Positions 27,187-35,693 are shown, counted from the first letter of the stretch. The stretch is DNA of 64,000 nucleotides from Paracoccaceae bacterium (GCA_016936395.1 JAFGXY010000025.1:1-64000); one strand, 5' to 3'. Notes: generated by a model not told the origin, from the letters alone. Numbers and translations are program-made.

Positions 27187-27614
27187 TGCGGCAGGATCAA
27201 TCATCGCCTGTAACCGATCATCGCCTTAGCCGGATCATCGGTTGCAGCGCATTTGCACCGCGAAAAGGTGAACCCAGTGAACCCAGCGTGAACCCACAGA
27301 AAGGCGCATGGGTTCACCGTTTTCCTTCGCCTTTTCAATGCTTTGCGCCATTAGTGAACCCAGTGAACCCACATACCCCTAACAAAACCCTTGGCGATGA
27401 CACAGTGGCGGCAGGGCAGCGACGGGGCAGCATGGGCGGGCTGCACGTCTCAGGCGGTAATATAGGAAAAGTGGGTTCACTGGGTTCACCATCGAGCACA
27501 AGCGATCATCGGCCCCATTCGATCATGGGTCCTTCCCTATGGGGCCGGGCCGCGGGGACACAGACCCCCGAAAAAACAGCCTTTGCAAAAATTTTCGCAT
27601 CGTAGAGCCTAGAT
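27187..27614. other. Non-coding region holding island 1 iterons
   Basis: These 428 bases between primase and terS have no convincing gene. The only long frame (ending 27605) is repeat-derived and low in family-like features. The region holds eight GTGAACCCA repeats and, just before terS, an A/T-rich stretch with AAAAATTTTCG. Origin function is inferred from iterons plus an AT-rich segment beside an initiator gene. Confidence 0.65.
27268..27489. repeat. Iteron cluster GTGAACCCA (8 copies), candidate replication origin
   Basis: The 9-bp GTGAACCCA occurs at 27268, 27277, 27288, 27354 and 27363, and inverted (TGGGTTCAC) at 27309, 27472 and 27481. Most are arranged as back-to-back pairs, AGTGAACCCAGTGAACCCA. 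This density, directly behind the primase-helicase gene, fits initiator-binding iterons as in P4-like satellites. Confidence 0.75.
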
Positions 27615-27627
27615 ATGTTACAACATA
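27614..27627. promoter_or_regulatory. Inverted repeat over the terS start codon
   Basis: TATGTT-AC-AACATA is a 6-bp inverted repeat with a 2-nt spacer that includes the terS ATG (27615). It could be an operator or an RNA structure limiting translation of the packaging operon. Which of these is unknown. Confidence 0.35.
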
Positions 27628-28193
27628 ACACCGATCTGAGCGACCTTCTGGGGCCTGAAACGCCTGCCCCCGCCCCGGCTACCCCTGCCGCCCAAACCCG
27701 CCGAAACCCTGCCAGCGATCAAATGACAATCGCTGAGGCTATACCGGCAACCATGACCGAGGTGGAAATTGCCGCTTTCCTGGGCATCGCCACGAGTCAG
27801 GTGCGCACCAAGACCAAGGACGGGATTCTTGTGAAGGGTGGCCGCGCGCGCTGGGATGTTCGGGCGTCCTTGCATGGCTACCTTTCGCAGTTGCGGGATG
27901 GGGCTATCCGTGGCGGCGGGCAGGTTCCCGACGAATTGAAAGCCGAAAAGCTGCGGTTGGCGCGGGAACAGGCTGACAAGCTGGAAATCGCCAATGCGGC
28001 GGCGCGCGGCGATATGGTCAAGGCGGCAGACGTGGAACGGGAATGGGCGAACGTCTTGCGCGATGTTCGGTCGACCATGCTTGCCGTGCCGTCGCGCGTG
28101 GGATCGAAACTTGCGCACCTGAGCGCCCATGACGTTGCCGAGATCGACTCCGAGATCAAGGCAGCCCTGGAAGGACTCGCCAATGGGAATTGA
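27615..28193 (+). CDS. terS: Terminase small subunit (Nu1-like), island 1
   Basis: This 192-aa protein would recognise the packaging site on island DNA. Residues about 45-75 form a winged-helix-like segment (TEVEIAAFLGIATSQVRTKTKDGILVKGG), as in Nu1-type small terminases, followed by a long charged helix (LKAEKLRLAREQADKLEIANAAARGDMV) for oligomerisation. The 'ANAAARGDMVKAADVEREWANVL' arrangement is common in this family. Its end overlaps terL by 11 bases. As in PICIs, a private small terminase would direct packaging to the island. Confidence 0.8.
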   Translation: MLQHNTDLSDLLGPETPAPAPATPAAQTRRNPASDQMTIAEAIPATMTEVEIAAFLGIATSQVRTKTKDGILVKGGRARWDVRASLHGYLSQLRDGAIRGGGQVPDELKAEKLRLAREQADKLEIANAAARGDMVKAADVEREWANVLRDVRSTMLAVPSRVGSKLAHLSAHDVAEIDSEIKAALEGLANGN

Positions 28194-29940
28194 CCTGATC
28201 CGCAGCCGGGCACTGCAAGCCCTGCGACCCCCTGCCGATCTGCCGCTTGCCGAGTGGATCGAACGCAACATTTTCCTGCCCCAGACGGCAAGCGCGCTTC
28301 CCGGCAAGATGAAACTCTGGGCCTATCAGCGCGGAATCTGCGATGCCCTCGATGATCCGGGCATTGAACGGGTAACCGTGCTGAAATCGGCGCGCATCGG
28401 CTATACTGCCCTTCTGTCTGGCATCATCGCCAGTCACGTTGCTAACGCCCCCGCGCCGATCTTGGCTGTTCAACCGACTGCCGATGATGCACGCGACTAT
28501 GCCGTCGACTTGGAACAGGTGTTTGAAGCATCCCCCGCCTTGCGCGGGCTTCTGTCGGATGAAGCCGATGAAACCGGCCGGTCGACCATGCTGAACCGGC
28601 GCTTTCCGGGCGGCAGTCTGAAATTCTTGGCCGCGAAAAGCCCGCGGAACCTGCGCCGCCATACCGCGAAAATCCTGATCTTGGATGAAATCGACGGGTT
28701 TGAAGTGTCGCAGGAAGGCGACCCTATCGAACTGGCGACCATGCGCACCATGACCTTCCGGGACCGGAAGATTATTGCCGGTTCAACGCCGGTTTTCGAC
28801 TATGGCCCGGCAACCCGGCTTTATGACAAGTCTGACAAGCGGATTTATGAGTGCCTTTGCCCGTCCTGTGGTGAATTCTCGGAAATCAAATGGGCCGATA
28901 TTCACTGGCGCGAAGGTGACCCGGATTCCGCGCATTGGACCTGCCCGAATAACGGTTGCATCGTGGAAGAACGGCACAAGCCCGCGATGGTCGCAGCGGG
29001 GCGCTGGCGCGCAACCGCGCCAGATGTGAAGGGCCATGCCGGTTTCAAGGTGAATGCCCTTATCAGCCCGCATTTCAACGCGCGCTGGGGCAAGCTGGCA
29101 GCCGAATTTCTGGAAGCCAAGAAAAGCCCGGAAACCTTGCAGACCTTCACCAACCTTGTGCTGGGGGAACCGTGGCGCACAGAAGGCGACGATCTGGACG
29201 AACACGAATTGTTCGGGCGGCGCGAACCGTTCCGCCTTGATGCCCTGCCCGATGACGTGCTGTTCCTGACTGTGGGCGTCGACTGCCAAGATGACCGGCT
29301 TGAATGCGTCATCATGGGGCACGGGCGCAGCGACATTTTCGCCCTCGATCACCGGATTTTCTGGGGACCGATTGACGGGGAAGCCGTCTGGCAAGACCTC
29401 GACTCCCTTCTGAAAGAGACGTGGCAGCACCCGAACGGCGGCACGATCCGCATTGACGCGGCTTGCATCGATTCCGGCGACGGCGGGCATACGGAAATCG
29501 TGAACAGCTACACCCGGCCGCGCTACGGGCGGCGCGTGGTGGCGATCAAGGGCGTTCCGGGCTTCTCACGGCAATTCTTGCAGAAGTCGGGCACCAAGGG
29601 GCAACTGCTTTGGCTTGTCGGTTCGGACGCGGTGAAATCGCAGTTGTTCACGCGGCTGGCACGGGGCGCGGGCGTCCGGTTCGGGGAAGCCCTGGAACCG
29701 ATCTTCTTTGAACAACTGACCTCTGAGCGGCGAGTTGTCCGGTATGCGCGCGGCGTTCCCCAAGCGCGCTTTGAACGGATCAAGGGCAAGCGGGCCGAAA
29801 CCCTAGACGCGACGGTCTACGCATGGGCGGCGCGGCAGTTGATCGGGGTAAATCTTGACAGGCGGGCCGAAGAACTATCGAGTGAGGCAGCGCCGAAGAA
29901 ACAGCCGCAAGTTGTTCGTTCGGCATGGTTGAACAGATAG
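28183..29940 (+). CDS. terL: Terminase large subunit (GpA family), island 1
   Basis: This 585-aa ATPase-nuclease drives DNA packaging into proheads. The N-terminal ATPase has the GpA-type Walker A variant VLKSARIGYTALL (about residues 66-78) and Walker B KILILDEIDG. Cysteine pairs (CLCPSCGE, CPNNGC) may bind zinc. The C-terminal nuclease region begins LTVGVDCQDDRLEC, with further acidic motifs (ACIDSGDGGHT). The start is ATG 28183, inside the terS end. The frame upstream to 28129 is only overlap. It is apparently complete. Confidence 0.92.
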   Translation: MGIDLIRSRALQALRPPADLPLAEWIERNIFLPQTASALPGKMKLWAYQRGICDALDDPGIERVTVLKSARIGYTALLSGIIASHVANAPAPILAVQPTADDARDYAVDLEQVFEASPALRGLLSDEADETGRSTMLNRRFPGGSLKFLAAKSPRNLRRHTAKILILDEIDGFEVSQEGDPIELATMRTMTFRDRKIIAGSTPVFDYGPATRLYDKSDKRIYECLCPSCGEFSEIKWADIHWREGDPDSAHWTCPNNGCIVEERHKPAMVAAGRWRATAPDVKGHAGFKVNALISPHFNARWGKLAAEFLEAKKSPETLQTFTNLVLGEPWRTEGDDLDEHELFGRREPFRLDALPDDVLFLTVGVDCQDDRLECVIMGHGRSDIFALDHRIFWGPIDGEAVWQDLDSLLKETWQHPNGGTIRIDAACIDSGDGGHTEIVNSYTRPRYGRRVVAIKGVPGFSRQFLQKSGTKGQLLWLVGSDAVKSQLFTRLARGAGVRFGEALEPIFFEQLTSERRVVRYARGVPQARFERIKGKRAETLDATVYAWAARQLIGVNLDRRAEELSSEAAPKKQPQVVRSAWLNR

Positions 29941-29952
29941 AACGGGGAAAGC

Positions 29953-30300
29953 ATGATCTTTCTTTTTATTGGCATGATTGCGAGCGGCATTTCTGCCCGC
30001 GTGACCCTTTTGAGTCACCGCGGGGGCTGGTTTCTGGAAGATCAAGCAAGGAAATCGCCCGGAATGGTCGTTTTCGATCTAATCGGCACCGTTGCGGGAA
30101 TTGCCGCTTTCATCGTCAGCTTTTTGCTGTTCGATTGGTGGTGGCCGCTTGTCGCGCTTGCCATTGGATACTGGTTCGTTGCGCCTTTCGCAGTTACCAG
30201 AACTAGCTTTGCTTTCTGGTATCAGACCCAGTCTGTCACGGCATTGGTGGCGCTGGGATGCTCACTTGCGATCTGCAATCAATACTTCAAAGTATTCTGA
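29953..30300 (+). CDS. Small membrane protein, island 1
   Basis: This 115-aa protein has three or four predicted membrane segments (MIFLFIGMIASGISA; FDLIGTVAGIAAFIVSFLLF; WWPLVALAIGYWFVAPF; VTALVALGCSLAICN). It is 12 bases after terL in the same direction. I do not recognise a family. Holin, superinfection-exclusion or host-interference roles are possible, but nothing in the sequence decides between them. Base composition is less GC-rich than its neighbours. Confidence 0.6.
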   Translation: MIFLFIGMIASGISARVTLLSHRGGWFLEDQARKSPGMVVFDLIGTVAGIAAFIVSFLLFDWWWPLVALAIGYWFVAPFAVTRTSFAFWYQTQSVTALVALGCSLAICNQYFKVF

Positions 30301-30303
30301 TCG

Positions 30304-30519
30304 TCAGCGCCGACCGAGTCCCTTTAGAATCTCATTCACGGTATCAGCTTTCAGCGCAAGGGGATCAATGGCGACGGAGAGAACCGAAGAACAGTAGGGG
30401 CAGTTGTAGGAAACCGCCTTCCAACTTCTTGGACCGTCCTTGGCGTCAATGGCATCGACGTTCACATAAGACAGCGTTTTCTCACACTTCGGGCACTTTC
30501 CGTGCATGGTCCACCCCAT
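30304..30519 (-). CDS. Zinc-ribbon small protein, island 1 minus strand
   Basis: This 71-aa minus-strand frame has two CxxC knuckles (GKCPKCEKT and NCPYCSS), separated by about 29 residues, typical of a zinc ribbon. ATG 30507 (MHGKCPKC) is an alternative start. Function is unknown. Its 3' end faces the membrane-protein gene. With the next two genes it makes a small opposite-strand cluster inside the head operon. Confidence 0.6.
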   Translation of the reverse strand: MGWTMHGKCPKCEKTLSYVNVDAIDAKDGPRSWKAVSYNCPYCSSVLSVAIDPLALKADTVNEILKGLGRR

Positions 30520-30584
30520 GATTATTAGAACATGAGGTGAACACTACCCGGCCGCGCTGTCAAGGGCATCTTGCGCCCTTCCGA

Positions 30585-30767
30585 TCATTCCCCGCTTGGC
30601 GTCGACCCCAGATAGGCGCGCAACAGGAAGTCAGCCAAAAATTCATCATCGTTTTCGGCTGCGGCGCGCTTGATCCGGGCAAGGGCTTCCGGGAAGCGCG
30701 GATTGGAAATGAAGTCGACCATGAGGCGGTCAGCTTCCATGCTTCCGGTGGATTGTTGCAGGTGCAT
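30585..30767 (-). CDS. Small hypothetical protein, island 1 minus strand
   Basis: This 60-aa acidic, helical protein (MHLQQSTGSMEADRLMVDFI, RIKRAAAENDDEFLADFLLR) is preceded by a strong AAGGAG 9 bases before the ATG. No family is recognised. The good Shine-Dalgarno and its clustering with two similar-sized genes support it being real. Confidence 0.6.
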   Translation of the reverse strand: MHLQQSTGSMEADRLMVDFISNPRFPEALARIKRAAAENDDEFLADFLLRAYLGSTPSGE

Positions 30768-30865
30768 AAGGCGACTCCTTTTCGGGTTGAACGAATCGAC
30801 TTATGAATGAGCGGGGATTTTATGTCTACGGCTCATTCATTGTGCATTTCACGGCAGAAGTGCTT

Positions 30866-31036
30866 TTAATTCCGAACCTGGAAAACCTGTTCCAGATTGG
30901 AAATCGAAAATGCGCCAAGATATTTCAACCGCATTCCGACAATATAGGCGGTTCCCTCATAAGACAGCCCGCTTTCCGTGAGAATGTTTGCCAGCATCCG
31001 AACGCTGCGCAATTCACCTTTGGTCAGTTTTCGCAT
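30866..31036 (-). CDS. Small hypothetical protein, first of the island 1 minus-strand cluster
   Basis: This 56-aa product from ATG 31036 (MRKLTKGELRSVRMLANILT) has a strong AAGGAG Shine-Dalgarno (AGAAGGAGTCTCACATG). The frame extends upstream to 31108 only through a hairpin leader, so the short start is preferred. Helical and basic at its N-terminus; it could be a small regulator. No family is recognised. Confidence 0.6.
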   Translation of the reverse strand: MRKLTKGELRSVRMLANILTESGLSYEGTAYIVGMRLKYLGAFSISNLEQVFQVRN

Positions 31037-31060
31037 GTGAGACTCCTTCTGAAATAAGGG

Positions 31061-31088
31061 AAGGGCGGCACCCGCCAGCGCCGCCCTT
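31061..31088. promoter_or_regulatory. Strong hairpin in the leader of the minus-strand cluster
   Basis: AAGGGCGGC (31061-31069) and GCCGCCCTT (31080-31088) form a perfect 9-bp stem with a 10-nt loop, about 25 bases upstream of the first minus-strand small gene. On the minus strand TCCCTTATT follows. It may attenuate that cluster, or stop transcription coming from either side. Confidence 0.5.
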
Positions 31089-31312
31089 GAACCGGGGGAA
31101 GGAGTCAACCCGGACCCTCTTTCGCGTTGCGAAGAAACGATGCTGGAAACACCGCAGCGCGAAATCTTGCTTTCGTGTGAACCGGGGCAGTCACCCGCCC
31201 CGATTCTGCCTTGTAACCTCTGAACACCCTTTTGGTAGCATAGTAGATTTTGACTTGCAACTATCTAGTTGACGTGTTACACCATACGACAACAAGACTT
31301 GGAGTCCGGCCC

Positions 31313-31825
31313 ATGCGCCTTTCTGAAATCGCTGATCGGCTGGCAGCCCTGGAAGGCCGGGACGCGGATGAAATCCATATCCGCCTGCGCAACCCCCTGT
31401 TCAAAGGGCTGTTGCAGGGCGAAAGCGGCCGTTCCCGCAACTCGCCTGCCGACTATCCCGCCCTGGAACTGATCCGGGCGCGGCTTCTCATGGCGATGTT
31501 TGACTGTGGGCTGTCGACGGCCGAACTGGCACTCGTCAGCGACATGCTGAACAGCCGGTATGAGCGGGGCACCGCGCTTCAAATGATGGCCGAAGGCACC
31601 GCAGCCGGGGAAAGCTGGATTATCCTGATCCGCTTTGTTCGCGGGATGCAGGGCGAACGGATCGTGTCGCCTTCTTTCATCAAAGACGGTTCGGACCCGC
31701 TGGGGGAATGCAGCGTCCGGGAACTGGTTTCGGATGGCCGCTGGTCGACGCAATTCAGCGGAACTCACATGATGACTTCGGTTGTTCCGGCGTCCGATCT
31801 GATCCGCCCGCTTCTGGAGTCCTGA
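31313..31825 (+). CDS. Hypothetical regulator-like protein, island 1
   Basis: This 170-aa protein sits 3 bases before the portal gene. The N-terminus (MRLSEIADRLAALEGRDADE) and 'ELIRARLLMAMFDCGLSTAELALVSDML' look like helix-turn-helix segments of MerR-like phage regulators, but this is weak. ATG 31313, preceded by TTGGAG, is chosen over a TTG at 31250. Position directly ahead of the head genes would suit a switch for the morphogenesis operon. Function unknown. Confidence 0.6.
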   Translation: MRLSEIADRLAALEGRDADEIHIRLRNPLFKGLLQGESGRSRNSPADYPALELIRARLLMAMFDCGLSTAELALVSDMLNSRYERGTALQMMAEGTAAGESWIILIRFVRGMQGERIVSPSFIKDGSDPLGECSVRELVSDGRWSTQFSGTHMMTSVVPASDLIRPLLES

Positions 31826-31828
31826 TAC

Positions 31829-33235
31829 ATGGGCATTCTCGATCTGTTCAAACGGAACCCCGCCCCGCTGCAAACCCGGCGCTTTGACGGCGCGGCAGGC
31901 GGGCGGCGCTGGTCATCTGCGCCTTCCTTCGGTCGCACCGGGCCGGAAACGCTGGCAGCTTCTGCCCCGATCCGCAGCCGGGCGCGCTACTTTGTGGCGA
32001 ACAACCCTTGGGCCGCGAATGGCGTTTCTGCGCTGGTTTCCGGGCTGGTGGGCTTTGGCATCAAACCCGCCTCGCAGCATCCCGACGCGGGCAGCCGTGC
32101 CAGCATCGGCGCGGCCGTCGGTATATGGGCCAAGCGGGCCGATGCGGAACAGCGAACCGATCTTTTCGGGATTCAGGCTGCGGCTGTCCGGGCAATGATC
32201 GTCGACGGGGAAGCCTTCCTGCACATGGAAACCCGCGCCAATGGGTTGCGGCTGCGGCTTCTGCCCGCTGAAATGGTGGACGAGTCCGACACGCGCGACC
32301 TGCCGGGCGGCGGTTACGTTGTGGCGGGGATCGAATTCAACGCGGCCGGGCAGCGCGTGGCCTATCACGTCCTGAAAGCCCGCCCGACTGAGGTTTTCGC
32401 CTCGACTTATGGCACGATCCGCATTCGTGCCGAAGATATGCTGCACCTCATGCACCCGCTTGGGGCTGGGCAGGTTCGGGGCGTGTCTTGGCTTGCGCCG
32501 GTTCTTCTGCGCCTCTCGGAACTCGATCAACTGGAAGATGCCCTTGCGGTTGGCGTCAAGACTGCCGCCATGTTCGCGGGCTTCCTTGTCGACCAAAACG
32601 GCACGGGCGAACCGTTCGATGCCAGCGACGAGTCGGGCATCCTGACCCGTGGCCTTGAACCGGGCGTCTTGCAGCGCCTGCCTTCCGGTTTCGACATTCG
32701 CTTTTCAACCCCGCAACAGGCGCAGCAAACCGCCGAATTCGTGGCGCATCAAATCCGCGCTATTGCGGCGGGCTTGGGTGTTCCGGCGCATCTGGTCAGC
32801 GGCGATCTGCGGGAAGCGAACTATGGCAGCTTGCGCGCGGGCATGGTGGCATTCCGGCAAAAGCTGGAAGGCATCCAGTTTGCCACGATCATTCCGCAGC
32901 TTTGCGGGCCGATCTGGGAACGGGCGGTTTCCGCCCTGATCTTGCGCGGCGATCTGCCCGCAGCCGATTTTGAGGCCGCCGCGCCCCTCTGGCTTGCCGC
33001 TGAACACTATCCCCCGCCGATGCCGTGGATTGACCCGGCCAAGGACGTTGCGGCGATCCGCGATGCCTTGGAAGCCGGGCTTATGTCGCGCCGCCAGGCG
33101 GTTGCCGAACGCGGTTTCGACATTGAAACCCTTGATGCCGAGATTGCCGCAGATCGGGAACGCGAAGCCCGGCTGCAACTGAACTTCACCCCCCGCGCCG
33201 CCACGCCCGAACCGAAGGACACTGGCGACGAATGA
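31829..33235 (+). CDS. Phage portal protein (lambda/GpB family), island 1
   Basis: The portal forms the dodecameric DNA gate at one prohead vertex. The 468-aa protein has hallmarks of lambda-type portals: SRARYFVANNPWAANGVSALVSGLVG, the core 'MLHLMHPLGAGQVRGVSWLAPVLLRLSELDQLEDA' (two blocks), 'GEPFDASD', 'QQTAEFVAHQIRAIAAGLGVPAHLVSGDLREANYGSLRAG' (several blocks) and a C-terminal coiled region. Length is typical. It overlaps a 51-aa frame at its stop. The C-terminal PRAATPEP...GDE tail is partly repeated in that frame. Confidence 0.93.
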   Translation: MGILDLFKRNPAPLQTRRFDGAAGGRRWSSAPSFGRTGPETLAASAPIRSRARYFVANNPWAANGVSALVSGLVGFGIKPASQHPDAGSRASIGAAVGIWAKRADAEQRTDLFGIQAAAVRAMIVDGEAFLHMETRANGLRLRLLPAEMVDESDTRDLPGGGYVVAGIEFNAAGQRVAYHVLKARPTEVFASTYGTIRIRAEDMLHLMHPLGAGQVRGVSWLAPVLLRLSELDQLEDALAVGVKTAAMFAGFLVDQNGTGEPFDASDESGILTRGLEPGVLQRLPSGFDIRFSTPQQAQQTAEFVAHQIRAIAAGLGVPAHLVSGDLREANYGSLRAGMVAFRQKLEGIQFATIIPQLCGPIWERAVSALILRGDLPAADFEAAAPLWLAAEHYPPPMPWIDPAKDVAAIRDALEAGLMSRRQAVAERGFDIETLDAEIAADREREARLQLNFTPRAATPEPKDTGDE

Positions 33236-33387
33236 ACGTCACCCCGAAAACCCAATGGCGCAAAGGCTGGTCCCGTGCCCTGTCGAATGAATCTGACAGG
33301 CCGGTGACCCTGCACCCCGCCCCTTGGGAAACCCCCAACCCCCGCGCCGCCACGCCCCAACCGCAGAAGGAAGCTGGCGACGAATGA
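33232..33387 (+). CDS. Short frame between portal and protease-capsid gene
   Basis: This 51-aa frame (MNVTPKTQWRKGWSRALSNE...) overlaps the portal stop (ATGA) and the next start (ATGA). Its last 15 residues (PRAATPQPQKEAGDE) copy the portal's end (PRAATPEPKDTGDE), so it seems to have arisen by a short local duplication. The double overlap would keep ribosomes moving from portal to capsid. A separate function is uncertain. Confidence 0.45.
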   Translation: MNVTPKTQWRKGWSRALSNESDRPVTLHPAPWETPNPRAATPQPQKEAGDE

Positions 33388-35126
33388 CCATCCTTGAAAC
33401 GCGGGCTGCGACCATCGCACCCGCCACGCTGAACCGCGATGACGGCACCGTCGACGTGGTCCTAAGCACTGGCGCGCCTGTCAAGCGCGCGGGCTATGTC
33501 GAACGCCTTTCGATTGCCCCCGCAGCCGTGACCATCGCGCCGCGCCTGCCGGTTCTCGACTCGCATCGGCAAGCCTCAATCCAAGACGTGAAGGGCCGCG
33601 TGGAGAATGTCCGGTTTGAAGCTGGGCAGATCGTGGCGACCCTTCGCATCAGCGACCCCGCAGCCCTTGCCGCAATCGAACGCGGCGACGTGACCGGAGT
33701 CAGCATCGGTTATCGCGTGACCAAGTGGCAGGACTCTTCCGATGCCACCGGGCAGCGCGTCCGAACCGCCACCGCCTGGGAACTGGTGGAAGCCTCGCTT
33801 GTCGCCATTCCCGCAGACCCCCAAGCCCTTATCAGGAGTGCTACCTTGCCCCAAGATGTGACCACCGCGCCCGACGCGGCAACCCTCGAAACCCGCGCCG
33901 CAATCCGCAGCATCGCCACCACGGCGGGCCTGGACTCGGCCTGGGCAGATTCCCAGATCGACTCCGGCGCGGATGTGACCGCAGCCCGCAGCGCGGCCTT
34001 TGAAGCGATGGCGCAGCGTTCGGCCGCACCGATCCGCACCGCCACCGTGGGCGCTTCCGGCGATGACCCGGCCGCGATCCAAGCCCGGCAGGTGGAAGCC
34101 CTTTCCGCCCGGATGATGGGCACCGCCCCGACCGACGCGGCGCGCCCCTTCATGCAGATGGGCCTTGCCGACTATGCCCGCGATGCCCTGTCCCGCAGCG
34201 GCACCGTGGGCGTGGCGATGATGGGCCGCGAAGAACTGCTGCAACGCGCCATGCACACGGTTTCCGACTTCCCGGAACTGCTGACCGGCGCGGGCAATCG
34301 CGTCTTGGCCGATGCCTACCGGCGCGCCGAAAGCCCGGTGAAGCAACTGGCGCGGCAGCGCACGGCTGCGGACTTCCGGCCGCTGTCCACGCTCAAGGTG
34401 GGCAACTTCACCAAATTGGAAAAAGTGACGGAAGCGGGCGAGATCAAGGCGCTTTCCACGGCCGAAGCCAAGGAAGGTTACAGCCTCGAAACCTTCGGCG
34501 GCATTTTCAGCCTGTCGCGCAAGGCGATCATCAATGACGATCTGGGGGCTTTTGCCCGCTGGGGCGAAATGATGGGCCAGGCAGCGGCGGAAACCGAAGC
34601 CGGGCAGCTTCTGGCGCTGTTGACCGCGAACGCGGGCGCGGGCGTCACGATGGGCGACGGCAAGGCGCTGTTCCATGCCGATCACGGCAACCTTGCCGCA
34701 GCCGGTTCGCTTCTGGACGTGCTGTCCCTGGATACGGCGCGCCAAGCCATGCGCACCCAGAAAATGCAGGACGGCAAGACCCCGGTGAACGTGGTTCCGC
34801 GCTTCCTGCTGATCAGCCCGGCGCTGGAAACCGCAGCCGAAAAGCTGCTGACCTCGATCCAAGCCAACACCACGGCAGAGGTGAACCCCTTCGGCGGCAA
34901 GCTGTCGCTGCTGGTGGAACCGCGCCTGACCGGCAACGGCTGGTATCTGTTCGGTGACCCGTCCACCGCCCCCGTGCTGGAATATGCCTATCTGTCCAGC
35001 GCGCAAGGGCCGCAACTGTCCAGCCGCGACGGCTGGGAAGTGCTGGGCCGGGAATTCCGCGTCACCCTCGACTTCGGCGCGGGTGCGACGGATCACCGGG
35101 GCGCATACCGGAACGCGGGGGCGTAA
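33384..35126 (+). CDS. Prohead protease - major capsid protein fusion, island 1
   Basis: This 580-aa protein is of the known 'prohead protease/major capsid fusion' type. The N-terminal 150 residues are a U35/HK97-type serine protease with catalytic His in LDSHRQAS (about 59) and Ser in TGVSIGYRV (about 112), ending AIPADPQALIRS. A linker/scaffold-like region (about 160-270) follows. The capsid domain runs from about 300 to the end (QRTAADFRPLSTLKVGNF, KLEKVTEAGEIK, FSLSRKAIINDDLGAFARWGEMMG, LLVEPRLTGNGWYLFGDP). ATG 33384 overlaps the upstream stop. The protease would free capsid subunits during assembly. Confidence 0.92.
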   Translation: MTILETRAATIAPATLNRDDGTVDVVLSTGAPVKRAGYVERLSIAPAAVTIAPRLPVLDSHRQASIQDVKGRVENVRFEAGQIVATLRISDPAALAAIERGDVTGVSIGYRVTKWQDSSDATGQRVRTATAWELVEASLVAIPADPQALIRSATLPQDVTTAPDAATLETRAAIRSIATTAGLDSAWADSQIDSGADVTAARSAAFEAMAQRSAAPIRTATVGASGDDPAAIQARQVEALSARMMGTAPTDAARPFMQMGLADYARDALSRSGTVGVAMMGREELLQRAMHTVSDFPELLTGAGNRVLADAYRRAESPVKQLARQRTAADFRPLSTLKVGNFTKLEKVTEAGEIKALSTAEAKEGYSLETFGGIFSLSRKAIINDDLGAFARWGEMMGQAAAETEAGQLLALLTANAGAGVTMGDGKALFHADHGNLAAAGSLLDVLSLDTARQAMRTQKMQDGKTPVNVVPRFLLISPALETAAEKLLTSIQANTTAEVNPFGGKLSLLVEPRLTGNGWYLFGDPSTAPVLEYAYLSSAQGPQLSSRDGWEVLGREFRVTLDFGAGATDHRGAYRNAGA

Positions 35127-35344
35127 TGGCAACCCTCGCCCAACTCCAAGAGTGGCGCGAACGCCTGATGGACGCCAAGTTTTCCGGCGTCCTGATGGTG
35201 ACGGACTCCAGCGGCGAGTCCGTCCGGTATCGCAGTCATGCCGAACTGGCAGCCGCGCTTTCCTCTCTCGACACCGAAATTCGGCGGGCGGGCGGCAACA
35301 GCCCTTCCACCTCGATCACCTTCAACACCTCGAAAGGTCTCTGA
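35126..35344 (+). CDS. gpW-like head-tail joining protein, island 1
   Basis: This 72-aa protein (MATLAQLQEWRERLMDAKFS...) has the gpW pattern: an N-terminal helix, a short two-stranded hairpin (SGVLMVTDSSGESVRYRS) and a second helix (AELAALSSLDTEIRR region). In lambda, gpW completes the head so the tail can join. In a tail-less satellite it would form the docking point for a helper's tail. It overlaps the capsid stop by one base (TAATG). The call rests on size, layout and position. Confidence 0.65.
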   Translation: MATLAQLQEWRERLMDAKFSGVLMVTDSSGESVRYRSHAELAAALSSLDTEIRRAGGNSPSTSITFNTSKGL

Positions 35345-35345
35345 C

Positions 35346-35675
35346 ATGGCGAAGAACTTCATTCAGGCGGGCGACACCGTGACCATCCCCGCCCCCGCGG
35401 CGATTGCATCGGGCAGCGTGGTCATCGCGGGCGCGATCATCGGCATTGCCCAAGGTGACGCGGCTTCCGGCGCATCGGTCGACGTGAAAACGTCTGGTGT
35501 CTGGGAACTGCCCAAGGTTGGCGCGGATGTTGCCACCCTGGGCGTGGCGATCTACTGGAACAGCACGTCCAAGCTGGCAACCGTCACCGCGTCCGGGAAT
35601 ACCAAGATCGGCGTTGCCGTGGAAGCGGCCGGGGCCGGTGTGGCCTCGATCAAGGTTCGCCTGTCGGGCTTCTGA
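35346..35675 (+). CDS. DUF2190-type capsid decoration protein, island 1
   Basis: This 109-aa beta-rich protein (MAKNFIQAGDTVTIPAPAAI, ASGSVVIAGAIIGIAQGDAA, VDVKTSGVWELPKVGAD, IKVRLSGF) is typical of DUF2190 'capsid cement' proteins that stabilise expanded heads. It is the last gene of the head operon and is followed by a strong terminator. Its presence completes a head-building set. Confidence 0.85.
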   Translation: MAKNFIQAGDTVTIPAPAAIASGSVVIAGAIIGIAQGDAASGASVDVKTSGVWELPKVGADVATLGVAIYWNSTSKLATVTASGNTKIGVAVEAAGAGVASIKVRLSGF

Positions 35676-35693
35676 GATCGGCTTGAACAGCGC

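Noticed and set aside
27171-27605. A 144-aa frame between the island 1 primase and terS
   Set aside because: Mostly a translation of the GTGAACCCA repeats; better explained as a non-coding origin region.
28183-35675. Island 1 head genes as a gene transfer agent cluster, common in this bacterial group
   Set aside because: GTA clusters have tails and lack an integrase and att repeats. Here att sites, integrase and a replication gene are present and tail genes are missing.
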